Shown here: positions 42,237 through 51,724 of the stretch, one piece after another
Numbering within the stretch: position 1 is the first letter of the stretch
Layout of the letters: each line of letters starts with the position of its first letter
DNA from: an uncultured Verrucomicrobiales bacterium
GTDB lineage: Bacteria > Verrucomicrobiota > Verrucomicrobiia > Verrucomicrobiales > Akkermansiaceae
NCBI GenBank assembly: GCA_905478925.1
Contig: CAJQKQ010000018.1
Coordinates: 1 to 52,275, forward strand
Length of the DNA: 52,275 nt
Direction of reading: 5' to 3'
The notes under the pieces: model-generated
Database searches by the model: none
What the model was told of the DNA's origin: nothing
The model's input: only the letters and a program-made list of their open reading frames with translations
Program-made: the position numbers and the translations under genes

Positions 42237-43741
42237 GCGACCAACAAATTAAAGACGAAATCTTCAACGTGGTGTGGAGCGCCTGCGACACCTTTCGCGG
42301 TGTCATCGACCCCAGTGGCTACAAGGACTACATCCTCACGATGTTGTTCGTGAAATACCTGAGCGACGTGCGCAAAAGCAAGGTCGCCGAATACACTGAG
42401 AAGTATAAGGACGACCAGACCCGCATCGACCGGGCCATGGCTCGCGAGCGCTTCACGGTGCCGGAGGATTGCACCTTCGAGCATCTCTACGCCCACCGGG
42501 ACGACAGCGACATCGGGCAGGTCATCAATACCGTCCTCGAGAAGATCGAAGACGCCAATAAGGCCAAGCTCCACAACGTCTTTCGCAACATCGACTTCAA
42601 CAGTGAGTCCAACCTCGGCAAGACCCGTCAGCGCAACCAGCGGCTCAAGACGGTGCTGGAGGACTTCGCGAACAAGAATCTCGATCTACGGCCCGAGCGC
42701 GTCGGCCACATGGACATCGTCGGGGACGTCTACGAATACCTCATCGGACGTTTCGCGGCGCAGGCCGGGAAGAAGGCTGGTGAGTTCTACACCCCGGCGG
42801 AGGTCTCCGAGACGCTCGCCCGTTTGGTCGCGCCTCAGGACGGCGACCGGATCTGCGATCCCAGCTGCGGATCGGGTTCGCTGCTCATCAAGGCCTCGAA
42901 GCAGGTCGGCACAAAGGACTTCTCCCTGTTTGGCCAGGAGATGAACGGCAGCACCTGGGCGCTGTGCAAAATGAACATGTTCCTGCACGAAGTCGATGCT
43001 GCCCGCATCGAGTGGGAGGACACCATCCGCCACCCTCAGCTGGTCGAGAACGACGCACTGATGAAGTTCGACGTCGTCATCGCCAATCCGCCCTTCAGCC
43101 TCGACAAGTGGGGGCAAGAGATGGCGGCCGGCGACCAATACGACCGCTTCCATGCCGGCATCCCCCCGAAGAGCAAGGGAGACTGGGCCTTCATCAGTCA
43201 CATGATCGCCACCGCCCTCGAGAGCAAGGGGCGCGTCGGCGTGGTCGTCCCACACGGCGTCCTCTTCCGCGGCGGGCAGGAGGGCAAGATCCGCCAACAC
43301 ATGATCGAACAGAACTACCTCGCCGGGGTGGTTGGTCTGCCGAGCAACCTGTTCTACGGGGCAGGCATCCCGGCTGCTCTCGTGATCTTCGACAAGAGCC
43401 GCCCCGCCGGGGCGAAGGAGGACGTCTTCTTCATCGATGCCTCCCGCGAGTTCGAGCAGGGCACCAACCAGAACCGGCTGCGCCCGCAGGATATGGACAA
43501 GATCGTCGAGACCTTCCGCACCCGGACGGTCATCGACAAATACTCCCACCTCGCGAGCTTCGAGGAGATCGAGGAAAACGACTTCAACCTCAACATCCCT
43601 CGGTACGTCGACACCTTTGAGCCCGAGCCGGAGATCGACATGGAGGAAGTGCAGAAGGATATCGTCCGCATAAACAAGGACCTGGCAAAGGTCGAGGCGA
43701 AGGTGGACAGCTACTTGGAGGAACTTGGATTCAAGTCATGA
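42233..43741 (+). CDS. hsdM: Type I restriction-modification methyltransferase subunit HsdM
   Basis: The 502-aa protein has the N-terminal HsdM helical domain (about residues 1-140), then the N6-adenine methyltransferase domain with motif I DPSCGSGSLL (from Asp209) and motif IV NPPF (285-288). AGEFYTPAEV is also standard. It methylates adenine in the bipartite site chosen by HsdS, using SAM. ATG 42233 overlaps the half-HsdS stop, and its own stop overlaps hsdS by four bases (ATGA), so the three genes are tightly coupled. Confidence 0.96.
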   Translation: MSDQQIKDEIFNVVWSACDTFRGVIDPSGYKDYILTMLFVKYLSDVRKSKVAEYTEKYKDDQTRIDRAMARERFTVPEDCTFEHLYAHRDDSDIGQVINTVLEKIEDANKAKLHNVFRNIDFNSESNLGKTRQRNQRLKTVLEDFANKNLDLRPERVGHMDIVGDVYEYLIGRFAAQAGKKAGEFYTPAEVSETLARLVAPQDGDRICDPSCGSGSLLIKASKQVGTKDFSLFGQEMNGSTWALCKMNMFLHEVDAARIEWEDTIRHPQLVENDALMKFDVVIANPPFSLDKWGQEMAAGDQYDRFHAGIPPKSKGDWAFISHMIATALESKGRVGVVVPHGVLFRGGQEGKIRQHMIEQNYLAGVVGLPSNLFYGAGIPAALVIFDKSRPAGAKEDVFFIDASREFEQGTNQNRLRPQDMDKIVETFRTRTVIDKYSHLASFEEIEENDFNLNIPRYVDTFEPEPEIDMEEVQKDIVRINKDLAKVEAKVDSYLEELGFKS

Positions 43742-45003
43742 GCGCCCCGAACGCAGACAGAGTTGGATACAAGGAGACGAAGGTGGGGTGGATTCCCGAG
43801 GAGTGGCAAGCCATGCAGCTGCTCGATACAACACTGTCGACCCAACTGGGAGGCAACTATACTGGATCTCTAATCGGAACCGGGACGCCCCTGATAAAGA
43901 TGGGGAACATGGGCCGTGGGAGCATTGTCCTCAGTAAGCTCGAACGGTTAGATCCTACTTGCGAACCTGCAGGGCGCGATTTTCTCAAACAGGGCGACTT
44001 CCTTTTCAATACAAGAAACACTCTTTCATTGGTTGGGAAAACATGTTTGTGGCGAGGAGAACTGGGCGCCGCTGTATTCAACTCGAATATTCTTCGAGTT
44101 ACTTTTGATGAGACCTTCCTTGGCTCGACGGAGTTCGCTTGTAGAGCATTCAATACTGAGTATGCGCTCCGGCAACTACGCGCCTTTGCGATTGGAACAA
44201 CAAGTGTAGCAGCAATCTACTGGCGAGATCTTCGGCGTTTTTGGATCATACTCCCTTCGTGCCTTGAGCAGAAAAAAATCGCAGAGATCCTCTCGACCTG
44301 CGACGAGGCGATTGAAAAGACGGGCGCGCTGATCGAAGCCAAGAAGCAGCAGAAAAAAGCCCTCATGCAGCAACTCCTCAGCGGCGAGAAACGCCTGCCG
44401 GGGTTTAAAGGGGAGTGGATGGAGGTGGAAATCGGCGATCTTTTCAAAGAGGTGAGCCGCCCGGTTGTGTGGGACGACGAGGAGCTCTACAACTTGATCA
44501 GTGTCCGTCGCCGCTCTGGCGGTCTGTTCTTTCGCGCCGCTCTACACGGCAAGGATATCCTTACGAAAGTGATGAATACCACGCACACCAGAGATTTTCT
44601 CATCTCCAAAATGCAGGTGGTCCACGGCGCGATGGCCATGACGCCGCCCGAATTCGATGGTGGTCATGTATCAGGAAGCTACATCACCCTCGTATCGAAG
44701 GATGACGCTCCGATCCACATGCCGTTCTTTGACTACCTGTCTCGGACCAAATGGCTTTATCACCTGACCTTCATTTCCAGCTACGGCGTCGTGATCGAGA
44801 AGATGACTTTCAATCTCAAGGACTTCCTCAAGAAGACTATCGAGATCCCTCCGACAATCGAAGAACAGGAGCGGATTTCGGAGATTCTCAAGACCTGCGA
44901 AGACGAAGGGTCCGCTCTGGACCTAAAGCTGGCCGCTCTCAAGCAACAGAAGAAAGCCCTCATGCAGAAACTCCTCACCGGCCAGATCCGCGTGAAGGTC
45001 TGA
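43738..45003 (+). CDS. hsdS: Type I restriction-modification specificity subunit HsdS
   Basis: A 421-aa protein with two target-recognition domains (about residues 10-190 and 220-380), separated and followed by conserved helices with the repeated IAEILSTCDEAIEKTGALIE and KKQQKKALMQQLLSGEKR (then ISEILKTCEDEG, KQQKKALMQKLLTGQ). The duplicated helices set the spacing of the two half-sites. It directs HsdM and HsdR to one asymmetric sequence. The specificity itself cannot be read from sequence alone. The end of the gene is 12 bp before the DUF3800 gene. Confidence 0.95.
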   Translation: MSAPNADRVGYKETKVGWIPEEWQAMQLLDTTLSTQLGGNYTGSLIGTGTPLIKMGNMGRGSIVLSKLERLDPTCEPAGRDFLKQGDFLFNTRNTLSLVGKTCLWRGELGAAVFNSNILRVTFDETFLGSTEFACRAFNTEYALRQLRAFAIGTTSVAAIYWRDLRRFWIILPSCLEQKKIAEILSTCDEAIEKTGALIEAKKQQKKALMQQLLSGEKRLPGFKGEWMEVEIGDLFKEVSRPVVWDDEELYNLISVRRRSGGLFFRAALHGKDILTKVMNTTHTRDFLISKMQVVHGAMAMTPPEFDGGHVSGSYITLVSKDDAPIHMPFFDYLSRTKWLYHLTFISSYGVVIEKMTFNLKDFLKKTIEIPPTIEEQERISEILKTCEDEGSALDLKLAALKQQKKALMQKLLTGQIRVKV

Positions 45004-45015
45004 CCCCAACGAATC

Positions 45016-45840
45016 ATGTCTGAGGAACCCACCACTGTAAAGTCGAAGACCCACCATCGTTTCATCGATGAAGTCGGGGACACTACCTTCTACGGATCAA
45101 AACGCAAGCTGATCCTTGGTCAGGAAGGGGTATCGAATGGGTTCGGAATCGGGCTCCTGAAGCTGAATGAGCCGATTGACGAGGTTCGCCGGAGGGTGGA
45201 TCAGCTTCAACAGGAAGTGGAAGCTGACGGACTCCTGAGCACCATCCCCAGCGTGCAGAAGAGGATCGACTCAGGCGGTTTTTTCTTCCACGCCTGCAAA
45301 GATACTCCCGATGTCCGCTTGGTCTTCCTGCGCTACCTTCGGGAGCTGAAGTGCGAAGCGGAAGTGGTGATGGCACGGAAGATCCCGGCCATGTTCGAGG
45401 CTCGTCACCATGGACACGAGGACGAGTTCTACGCCGATATTCTCTCCCATCTAATCAAACCGCGAGTCAAGCGGCCCGGAACGCTGGTGTTGAACATTGC
45501 CCAGCGTGGATCATCTACTCGGGAAAAGATTTTGAATCGTGCCCTGGAGATTGCTCTGGAGCGGGCGGCGAAGAAATGGGGAAGCGATCTGCAAGCCCGC
45601 GTCGTCTTCAACATCCAGACTCCGCGCACCGAACCTCTTCTCAACGTCGCGGACTACCTATGCTGGTCAGTTCAGCGTGTTTTCGAGAAGGGTGAGACCC
45701 GCTACTACGATTACCTTCAAAAGCAAATTCGACTCGTCGTCGATCTCTACGATTCTGAAAAATACAAGGGCTCCCAGAACTACTACGGGCGCAACAATCC
45801 ACTCACCGCAGAAAATAAAATAGGCCCACCAAACACCTAA
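45016..45840 (+). CDS. DUF3800 protein in the type I R-M operon
   Basis: The 274-aa protein carries the DUF3800 signature: RFIDEVGDTTF near the N-terminus (Asp18 and Glu19) and PLLNVADYLCWSVQRVFEKGE near residue 205. Those acidic residues are placed as in RNase H-like folds, so a nuclease activity is plausible, though not shown. DUF3800 genes are often found inside restriction and defence loci. Here the gene is between hsdS and hsdR in the same operon orientation and separated by 12 bp and 100 bp. Its role is unknown. Confidence 0.75.
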   Translation: MSEEPTTVKSKTHHRFIDEVGDTTFYGSKRKLILGQEGVSNGFGIGLLKLNEPIDEVRRRVDQLQQEVEADGLLSTIPSVQKRIDSGGFFFHACKDTPDVRLVFLRYLRELKCEAEVVMARKIPAMFEARHHGHEDEFYADILSHLIKPRVKRPGTLVLNIAQRGSSTREKILNRALEIALERAAKKWGSDLQARVVFNIQTPRTEPLLNVADYLCWSVQRVFEKGETRYYDYLQKQIRLVVDLYDSEKYKGSQNYYGRNNPLTAENKIGPPNT

Positions 45841-45870
45841 GCTTCCGAGGAAGCGACGCCATGGAGACGA

Positions 45871-45897
45871 CTTTCAGTGCCCGCAGGCCACTGAAAG
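45871..45897. repeat. Hairpin before hsdR
   Basis: CTTTCAGTG and CACTGAAAG form a 9-bp perfect stem around a 9-nt loop. It resembles the local REP hairpin (GACTTTCAGTCGCC) and lies 44 bp upstream of hsdR, so it may change expression of hsdR relative to hsdM/hsdS. Confidence 0.6.
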
Positions 45898-45940
45898 AAT
45901 CGCTCAGGTCGCAGATTTTGCAAGCCCAATCCAATTTACC

Positions 45941-48900
45941 ATGTCCGAAGAGTCCACGCCTTACCAGACCCCGAGCTACCTCGAAAAAGTGCAGAGCCAG
46001 CTCCCAGCCTTGCAGTTGCTCACCGAGCTGGGCTGGGAATACCTGCCGCCGAGTGAGTGCAACCAGCTGCGCGGCGACCGGCTGGGCTCGGCCATTCTCG
46101 GGCCGATCCTCGTCGACTTCATCCGCGGCAACGGGCGCTACACCTTCAAGGGGAGTGAGCACGTCTTCACCGAGAACGCCATCGCCAACGCGGTGCAAGC
46201 GCTGAAGGCTTTCCGCGCCACCGGGGCAATCCACCAGAATGAGGAGGCCTACGACTTGCTCTGCCTCGGCACCAGCGTGCCGCAGACGGTGGATGGCGAC
46301 ACCAAGAGCTTTTCCATCAACTACATCGACTGGAAGACCCCGAAGAACAACCGCTACCACTGCACCGCCGAGTTCAGGGTGGAGCGCGTCGGCCTGCAGA
46401 AGCACTACATCCCGGACATCGTTCTCTACGTCAACGGCGTTCCCTTGGTGGTGATCGAGTGCAAGCGCAGCGCCTACCAAGACCCCAAGAAGCAGCCGAT
46501 CGAAGAGGCTATCGCCCAGCTGCGTGGATACCAACAGAAGGATGGCATCCCGCAGGTCTTCCTCTACTCGCAGCTCCTCCTCGCCCTCGCCCGGGACAAG
46601 GCGGAATACGGCACCACCGGCACGCCGCGGAAGTTTTGGACCGTGTGGAGGGAAGAGGGATTGGACGAGCCAGTCGGTGAACTGATCGGCCGCCCCGTGG
46701 CCGAGGATTCCCCTCTGCTGACCGCACCCTTCCGACAAGAAGCGGCGGAGTTCCTGAAGCTCCATAATGGGGGACGGGCAATCTATGAACAGGATCGCGC
46801 CCTCTACGCCCTGTGCCGGCCGGAGCGCCTGCTGCAGCTGACCTACCAGAACATCGTCTTCGATAATGGCACCAAGAAGATCGCCCGCTACCAGCAGTTC
46901 TTTGCGGTGGCGGACATCCTCAAGCGGATCCGCGACGGTGAGTCGGCCGAGCCCCGGGCCGGCGGCGTGGTCTGGCACACCCAGGGCAGCGGAAAGTCCC
47001 TCACGATGGTGATGCTGGCCAAGGCCCTGGCACTCGCCCCGGACATTCTCACGCCAAAAATCATCCTTGTGACCGACCGGATCGATCTCGACGACCAGAT
47101 CTGCGGCACCTTCCGCGCCTGTGGTCTGGAGCCCGAACAGGCGAGCACGGGCGAGCACCTGGTCAAGCTGCTCACCGACGACAAGGCGCACGTGGTGACG
47201 ACGCTGATCCACAAGTTCGAGGCGGCGGCGAAGAATCGGAACCTCAAGGAAGCGACCCGCGACACGTTTGTATTGGTCGACGAAGGGCATCGGAGCAACT
47301 ACTCGGAGCATCACGCCCGGATGAAGATGGCGCTCAAGGGAGCCTGCTTCATCGCCTTCACCGGAACCCCGCTGGCGAAGGATGCGAAAAAGAATACCTT
47401 CGCCAAGTTCGGTGCCCTCTTCACGCCGCCTTATACCATTTCACAAGCGGTGGCAGATGGAGCGGTGACGCCGCTTCTCTATGAGGCCCGGCACGTTCCT
47501 CAGGATATCGATCAAGGCCCCATCGACAGCTGGTTCGAGAAGCTGACACTTGGACTGACCGAGAAACAGCAGGCGGACCTGAAGCGCAAGTTTTCCTCGG
47601 AGAAGCAGCTGAACAAGACCGAGCAAAAGGTCCGCATGATCGCGTGGGATGTCTCCCTGCACTATGCCATGACCTACCAGGGAACCCGTATGAAGGGGCA
47701 GCTCGTGGCGCCAGACAAAGCCACGGCCCTCCTCTACAAGAGCTGCTTCGATGAGTTCGGTCAGGTCGGCACAGAGATCCTGATGTCCGGGCCGAACACC
47801 GCCGAAGGTGAGGACGGGAAGAAGAAGGAAGTCTCTCAGAACGAGAAGGCCTTTTGGAATCAGATGATGGATCGCTATGGGTCTCCGGATAAATACAACA
47901 AGCAGCTGATCAACGCCTTCAAGAAGGGTGATGAGCCGGAGATCATCATCGTGGTGGACAAGCTGCTCACCGGCTTCGACGCACCCTGTAACACGGTCCT
48001 CTACCTCGCCCGGACCCTGAAGGGGCATACCTTACTCCAGGCTATCGCCCGAGTGAACCGGCTCTTCGATGGCAAGGAATACGGCCTGATCCTCGACTAC
48101 AGTGGAGTGATCGAGGAGCTGGACGAGGCCATCGATTTCTATTCCAAACTCGCCGACTTCGATGAATCGGATCTGGCCGAGACGGTTCACAAGGTCGAAG
48201 AGGAAGCAGCCAAGCTGCCGCAATACCATTCCGATCTGTGGGAACTCTTCGCGGCCCTGAAAGGGAACACCGACCCAGAAGTGTTTGCCCAGAGCCTGCG
48301 GGACGAGGAGAAGCGCAACCGCTTCTACGACCGCTTCAGCCAGTTTGCCCGGACGCTGTCGATGGCGCTGTCGTCAACCACCTTCCTGACCAACACGCCG
48401 GAGAAAACGATCCAGCGCTATAAGGCGGATCTGAAATTCTTCGCCAACCTGCGGGCCGAGGTATCGATCCGCTTCCAGGAGCGTATCGTTTTCTCGGAGT
48501 ACGAGCCCAAGATCCAGAAGCTGCTAGATACCCATGTAAGTGCCGGGGAGATCGTGAAGCTCTGCGACCCGATTAACCTCTTCGATGCCAAGGAACGGCA
48601 GGAGGTGCTCGACGACCAGGGAAAGAGCACCGAGGCAAAAGCCGATATGATCGCCTCTGCCACGCAGCGGACGATCGAGAAGGAGATGGAGAAAGATCCG
48701 GCGTTCTATACCAAGTTCTCCAAGATGCTACGCGACGTACTTGAGGCGCTCGAGCAGAAGCGGATGGAGGCCATTGAGGCGCTGGAGAAGATCAAAGAAA
48801 TCGCGGCCAAGGTGGCCAACCACACCGATGACAGTATCCCTGAGGAACTCGCTACCCGGGACATAGCGCGGCGCTACTACGGCGTCGTGCGGGAGGAGGT

Positions 48901-49141
48901 TCGGGAATACAACGCCCAGCCCAAGGCCGCGATTCGCATCGCCATGGAGATCCAGAAACGCCTCGGCGAGCACAAGATCCGCGACTTTCGGGACAATCCC
49001 GATGCTCTCAACAGGATGCGGAACGAGATCGACGACATCTTCTTCGAGATCATCGAGGAGATGGACTTGGAGATCCCCCTAGAAGCTCAGGATAAGCTGA
49101 TCGACAAATGCATTGAGATCACCATCGCCAATGAAGACTGA
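45941..49141 (+). CDS. hsdR: Type I restriction endonuclease subunit HsdR
   Basis: The 1066-aa protein has the PD-(D/E)xK nuclease at the front (Asp159 in PDIVLYVNG and ECK at 173-175), then the superfamily 2 helicase motor: Walker A QGSGKS (Lys352), DEGHRS (447-452), AFTGTPLA and DKLLTGFDAPCNTVLYL. It translocates DNA and cuts far from the recognition site on unmodified DNA. All catalytic residues are present, so the R-M system looks functional. Its ATG follows a 100-bp gap containing a hairpin, and its end overlaps the next gene by 11 bp. A long minus-strand reading over its first half is a shadow. Confidence 0.96.
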   Translation: MSEESTPYQTPSYLEKVQSQLPALQLLTELGWEYLPPSECNQLRGDRLGSAILGPILVDFIRGNGRYTFKGSEHVFTENAIANAVQALKAFRATGAIHQNEEAYDLLCLGTSVPQTVDGDTKSFSINYIDWKTPKNNRYHCTAEFRVERVGLQKHYIPDIVLYVNGVPLVVIECKRSAYQDPKKQPIEEAIAQLRGYQQKDGIPQVFLYSQLLLALARDKAEYGTTGTPRKFWTVWREEGLDEPVGELIGRPVAEDSPLLTAPFRQEAAEFLKLHNGGRAIYEQDRALYALCRPERLLQLTYQNIVFDNGTKKIARYQQFFAVADILKRIRDGESAEPRAGGVVWHTQGSGKSLTMVMLAKALALAPDILTPKIILVTDRIDLDDQICGTFRACGLEPEQASTGEHLVKLLTDDKAHVVTTLIHKFEAAAKNRNLKEATRDTFVLVDEGHRSNYSEHHARMKMALKGACFIAFTGTPLAKDAKKNTFAKFGALFTPPYTISQAVADGAVTPLLYEARHVPQDIDQGPIDSWFEKLTLGLTEKQQADLKRKFSSEKQLNKTEQKVRMIAWDVSLHYAMTYQGTRMKGQLVAPDKATALLYKSCFDEFGQVGTEILMSGPNTAEGEDGKKKEVSQNEKAFWNQMMDRYGSPDKYNKQLINAFKKGDEPEIIIVVDKLLTGFDAPCNTVLYLARTLKGHTLLQAIARVNRLFDGKEYGLILDYSGVIEELDEAIDFYSKLADFDESDLAETVHKVEEEAAKLPQYHSDLWELFAALKGNTDPEVFAQSLRDEEKRNRFYDRFSQFARTLSMALSSTTFLTNTPEKTIQRYKADLKFFANLRAEVSIRFQERIVFSEYEPKIQKLLDTHVSAGEIVKLCDPINLFDAKERQEVLDDQGKSTEAKADMIASATQRTIEKEMEKDPAFYTKFSKMLRDVLEALEQKRMEAIEALEKIKEIAAKVANHTDDSIPEELATRDIARRYYGVVREEVREYNAQPKAAIRIAMEIQKRLGEHKIRDFRDNPDALNRMRNEIDDIFFEIIEEMDLEIPLEAQDKLIDKCIEITIANED

Positions 49142-49874
49142 AGAGGTAAAGCAAGTCCTCGTTTATGGAGAGCGTAGGATACCCTACCAGCTCCAATTCT
49201 CCGACCGAAAGCGCCTGCGCATCGTGGTGAAGCCGAACCTCGGTATCGTGGCGGATGCACCAAGAAAATTCTCCGAGGATGAGGTCCTTGAAGCGGTCCA
49301 CTCAAAAGCCCGGTGGATCATCCGGCAACTCAGTGAGTTCGAGGAATTCCATCCCCTTCCGACGCCCCATAAGTTCATCAGCGGTGAGACCTTTGTTTAC
49401 CTGGGAAGGCAGTACCGCCTCAAGGTTCTGAAGGGCGAGAAAGCACCAGCCATGCTTCGGGGCAGATTCCTCCATGTCACTGTCCCCCTGAAGAGCGACA
49501 CCATCGAGATAAAGGCCGGGCTTGATGATTGGTATCGTGCACGGGCAGAAAACATCTTCCGCCGCTATCTCGCAAGCTGCATGACCATCGCTCGCCGCCA
49601 CGGAGTGGAAGCCCCTCCAATCACAATCCGAAACATGCGGACCCGCTGGGGCAGCTGCACCGCCGCTGGTCGGATCATCCTTAACCTGAAGCTCATCCTT
49701 GCCCCGGTTCACTGCATCGAATACGTCATCATGCACGAACTCTGCCACCTCATACACCACAACCATTCCCCACGATTCTATCAACTCCTCACCCGCTGCA
49801 TGCCTGATTGGGAAAAGCGCAGAACCCTGCTAAGACAGGTTGTTTTTCCACATGAAGAGCCTCTGAAACTTTAA
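49131..49874 (+). CDS. YgjP-like zinc metallopeptidase (DUF45/M48-like)
   Basis: The 247-aa protein has the zinc motif VIMHELCHLIHHNHSPRFY (His202, Glu203, His206, His212) and the preceding RTRWGSC (171-177), which together define the YgjP/DUF45 family. The start at 49131 overlaps the hsdR stop by 11 bp, so the gene belongs to the operon. DUF45 proteins are very common next to hsdR. Their role is unknown; a proteolytic step that controls HsdR activity is one idea, given that HsdR is destroyed by proteases in E. coli. Confidence 0.85.
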   Translation: MKTEEVKQVLVYGERRIPYQLQFSDRKRLRIVVKPNLGIVADAPRKFSEDEVLEAVHSKARWIIRQLSEFEEFHPLPTPHKFISGETFVYLGRQYRLKVLKGEKAPAMLRGRFLHVTVPLKSDTIEIKAGLDDWYRARAENIFRRYLASCMTIARRHGVEAPPITIRNMRTRWGSCTAAGRIILNLKLILAPVHCIEYVIMHELCHLIHHNHSPRFYQLLTRCMPDWEKRRTLLRQVVFPHEEPLKL

Positions 49875-49887
49875 ACCAAAATCTATA

Positions 49888-50071
49888 AATGGGGTCAGGA
49901 GCTGCATCGCAACATTTTCTTGCCGGGTGGGTCTTCGGATAGCATTTTCAGGGATGCAAAGAGTGTTCGGTGTCAGGTGTCGCATTGAAACAAATTACCG
50001 AGATTCGACTGGCGAAATGGGTGCCAGATCTAGCTCCAGAGTCAGAAAAACGTTTCAATGAAACACCTGAC
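49888..50071. repeat. GGGTCAGG-type repeats after the R-M operon
   Basis: 49888-49918 (GGGGTCAGGAGCTGCATCGC...) matches one end of the element at 39038. A 100-bp inverted-repeat element follows (49972-49991 and 50052-50071, arms GTCAGGTGT..CATTGAAAC with two mismatches). Together these fill the gap 49875-50254. No gene was found here. Confidence 0.7.
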
Positions 50072-50254
50072 CTCTAGGATTTTTTACCAGCGCCACTGAG
50101 CTACACCCATCCCGCCCGTTGGTAAGATTCCTAACCCGAGACGTGCTCGGGGAGCTACTTCGCCACGGTTGGACGATGCTTTGACCATCTGCAGGCGATG
50201 AAGTTTGGCAACGGGGGCTATCTGCTTTGACGCAGAGATCGGATTTTTATGGTG

Positions 50255-51724
50255 CTACAAAGCGGCCCCGGGTTTTGTGGACTTGAACGATGCAGGGGCT
50301 AAATTTTTGGTGATTGCCATGGTGTTGCGATGAACGATGCGTTTCAAAACGACGTCGATCATCACCGTCGAATGAGGTTTGATGACGGATCTCAGAATCT
50401 CGGGGTTTGGTTTCACGTAGGCTGGGTGATAATGCGCAAACCCTTCATTGGGGAAAGCTTCAACGGTCATGCCGAGGTCTGTGATTCCTGAGATTTTCTG
50501 ACGATAGGTCTTACTCCCTCGCTTTACGGCCTCGCAACCGTGGATGATCTCGTGGTTAAGGAAGAACGTGATCGTTCCCGGATGGAGAGAGTTCCGCTGG
50601 CTATCCATTACAAAACCCTCGGGCAGCTTGTTTGGGTCACCTTGTAAGCCTCCCTTGCCAGTGAATAGAATACGCAGATCCTGTGGGGTATAACCGTGAT
50701 CATCGGTGACACGTACGATCACCATCGAACATGGGTCATGGAAAAAGTAGCGATCACGGAGGAGAAAATGATCTTCGATCTCAAGCCGCTCTGTCTTCAC
50801 CAATTTCTCGTTCTCTGTGACAAACCGGTCAGCCAGAGTCCGATAATTGGCTTCGGTGTCGACGTCCAAGCAGCGGGTGACGAGCTTCACCACTTCAGCA
50901 ACCGGACCAGTTTTTTTGACGCTTCTCATGATACCCATGTCCTTGCCTGAATGGGACGTACCGGGCACAAGACGGAAAGGCACTCGTTCCGACTCAATCA
51001 CACTTGAATGGTTCATCGACAGCGCCGATGCGATTCCCTTTTTAAGCTGGTTCGAGGTCGGCATCCTTTGCTCGAGGCGCACAGCCGTAGTGTTGAGATT
51101 ACTCGCCGCCGCTCGAACCACCCCATCGGAGCCTATCTCTCCAGTGTAGGAATTAAGATTATCATAAAATTTGCGGTCGATTTGCTGGCCCACGAGCGAG
51201 AAACTGAAGACTGGCGCGTCTCCCGAGGTAACCCCGCGCTTGTTGACCCAGCGTTGATTCAACGTCCACGCCTCAGGACTTCCAAGCTCGAGCCAATCGA
51301 GGACCTTCTCGCCGGGTTCGACGCCCTGGAAAATGCCCTTGATTCGCGAGATCCTAGCCTTTCCTAACTTGGCCAAGGCTGATCCGAACTGGGCCGCAGC
51401 AAGGTGAATGACATGACTCATCGGGCACTCCCGGTCATTTTCAGAGTAGAAATGATCCCACCACGCCCTTACCACCGGGCCGCCAGTTGAATGGGTGATC
51501 ACCGCGAAGCGTTCTCCGAACTCAAGGTGAATCTCTCTTTTTATCGCTGCCTCTAACGCACAGGCGATGTCTTGAACTCGCACTTCATCGTGAAAGCTAA
51601 TGTATTTTCCCAGATGCAAATGCTGTACCGTTACCCCCGTCTCAGCAGCGAGGCGTGCAGGTAAAGCTCCATAGGTGTCGGTGTTAGTGACACTCCAGCC
51701 ATGAATGAAGAGTAATTGTTTCAT
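50255..51724 (-). CDS. Alpha/beta-hydrolase fold protein, phospholipase-like
   Basis: The 489-aa protein begins with the alpha/beta hydrolase signature: FIHGWSVTNTDTYGALPARL, then the nucleophile elbow FAVITHSTGGPVVRAW (Ser79). The histidine probably lies in GTSHSGKDMGI (about residue 262). A C-terminal region of about 200 residues (from RDRYFFHDPCSMVIVRV) has strand-like repeats with no clear match, possibly a binding module. It resembles lipases of the Tle/PlaA type in outline, but I cannot assign it to a family. No signal peptide. It lies alone next to the R-M operon, so a defence role is possible but unproven. Confidence 0.6.
   Translation of the reverse strand: MKQLLFIHGWSVTNTDTYGALPARLAAETGVTVQHLHLGKYISFHDEVRVQDIACALEAAIKREIHLEFGERFAVITHSTGGPVVRAWWDHFYSENDRECPMSHVIHLAAAQFGSALAKLGKARISRIKGIFQGVEPGEKVLDWLELGSPEAWTLNQRWVNKRGVTSGDAPVFSFSLVGQQIDRKFYDNLNSYTGEIGSDGVVRAAASNLNTTAVRLEQRMPTSNQLKKGIASALSMNHSSVIESERVPFRLVPGTSHSGKDMGIMRSVKKTGPVAEVVKLVTRCLDVDTEANYRTLADRFVTENEKLVKTERLEIEDHFLLRDRYFFHDPCSMVIVRVTDDHGYTPQDLRILFTGKGGLQGDPNKLPEGFVMDSQRNSLHPGTITFFLNHEIIHGCEAVKRGSKTYRQKISGITDLGMTVEAFPNEGFAHYHPAYVKPNPEILRSVIKPHSTVMIDVVLKRIVHRNTMAITKNLAPASFKSTKPGAAL

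Noticed and set aside
45803..47314. A 503-codon open frame on the minus strand over hsdR
   Set aside because: The plus strand encodes HsdR with all nuclease and helicase motifs there; the antisense product has no recognisable fold.
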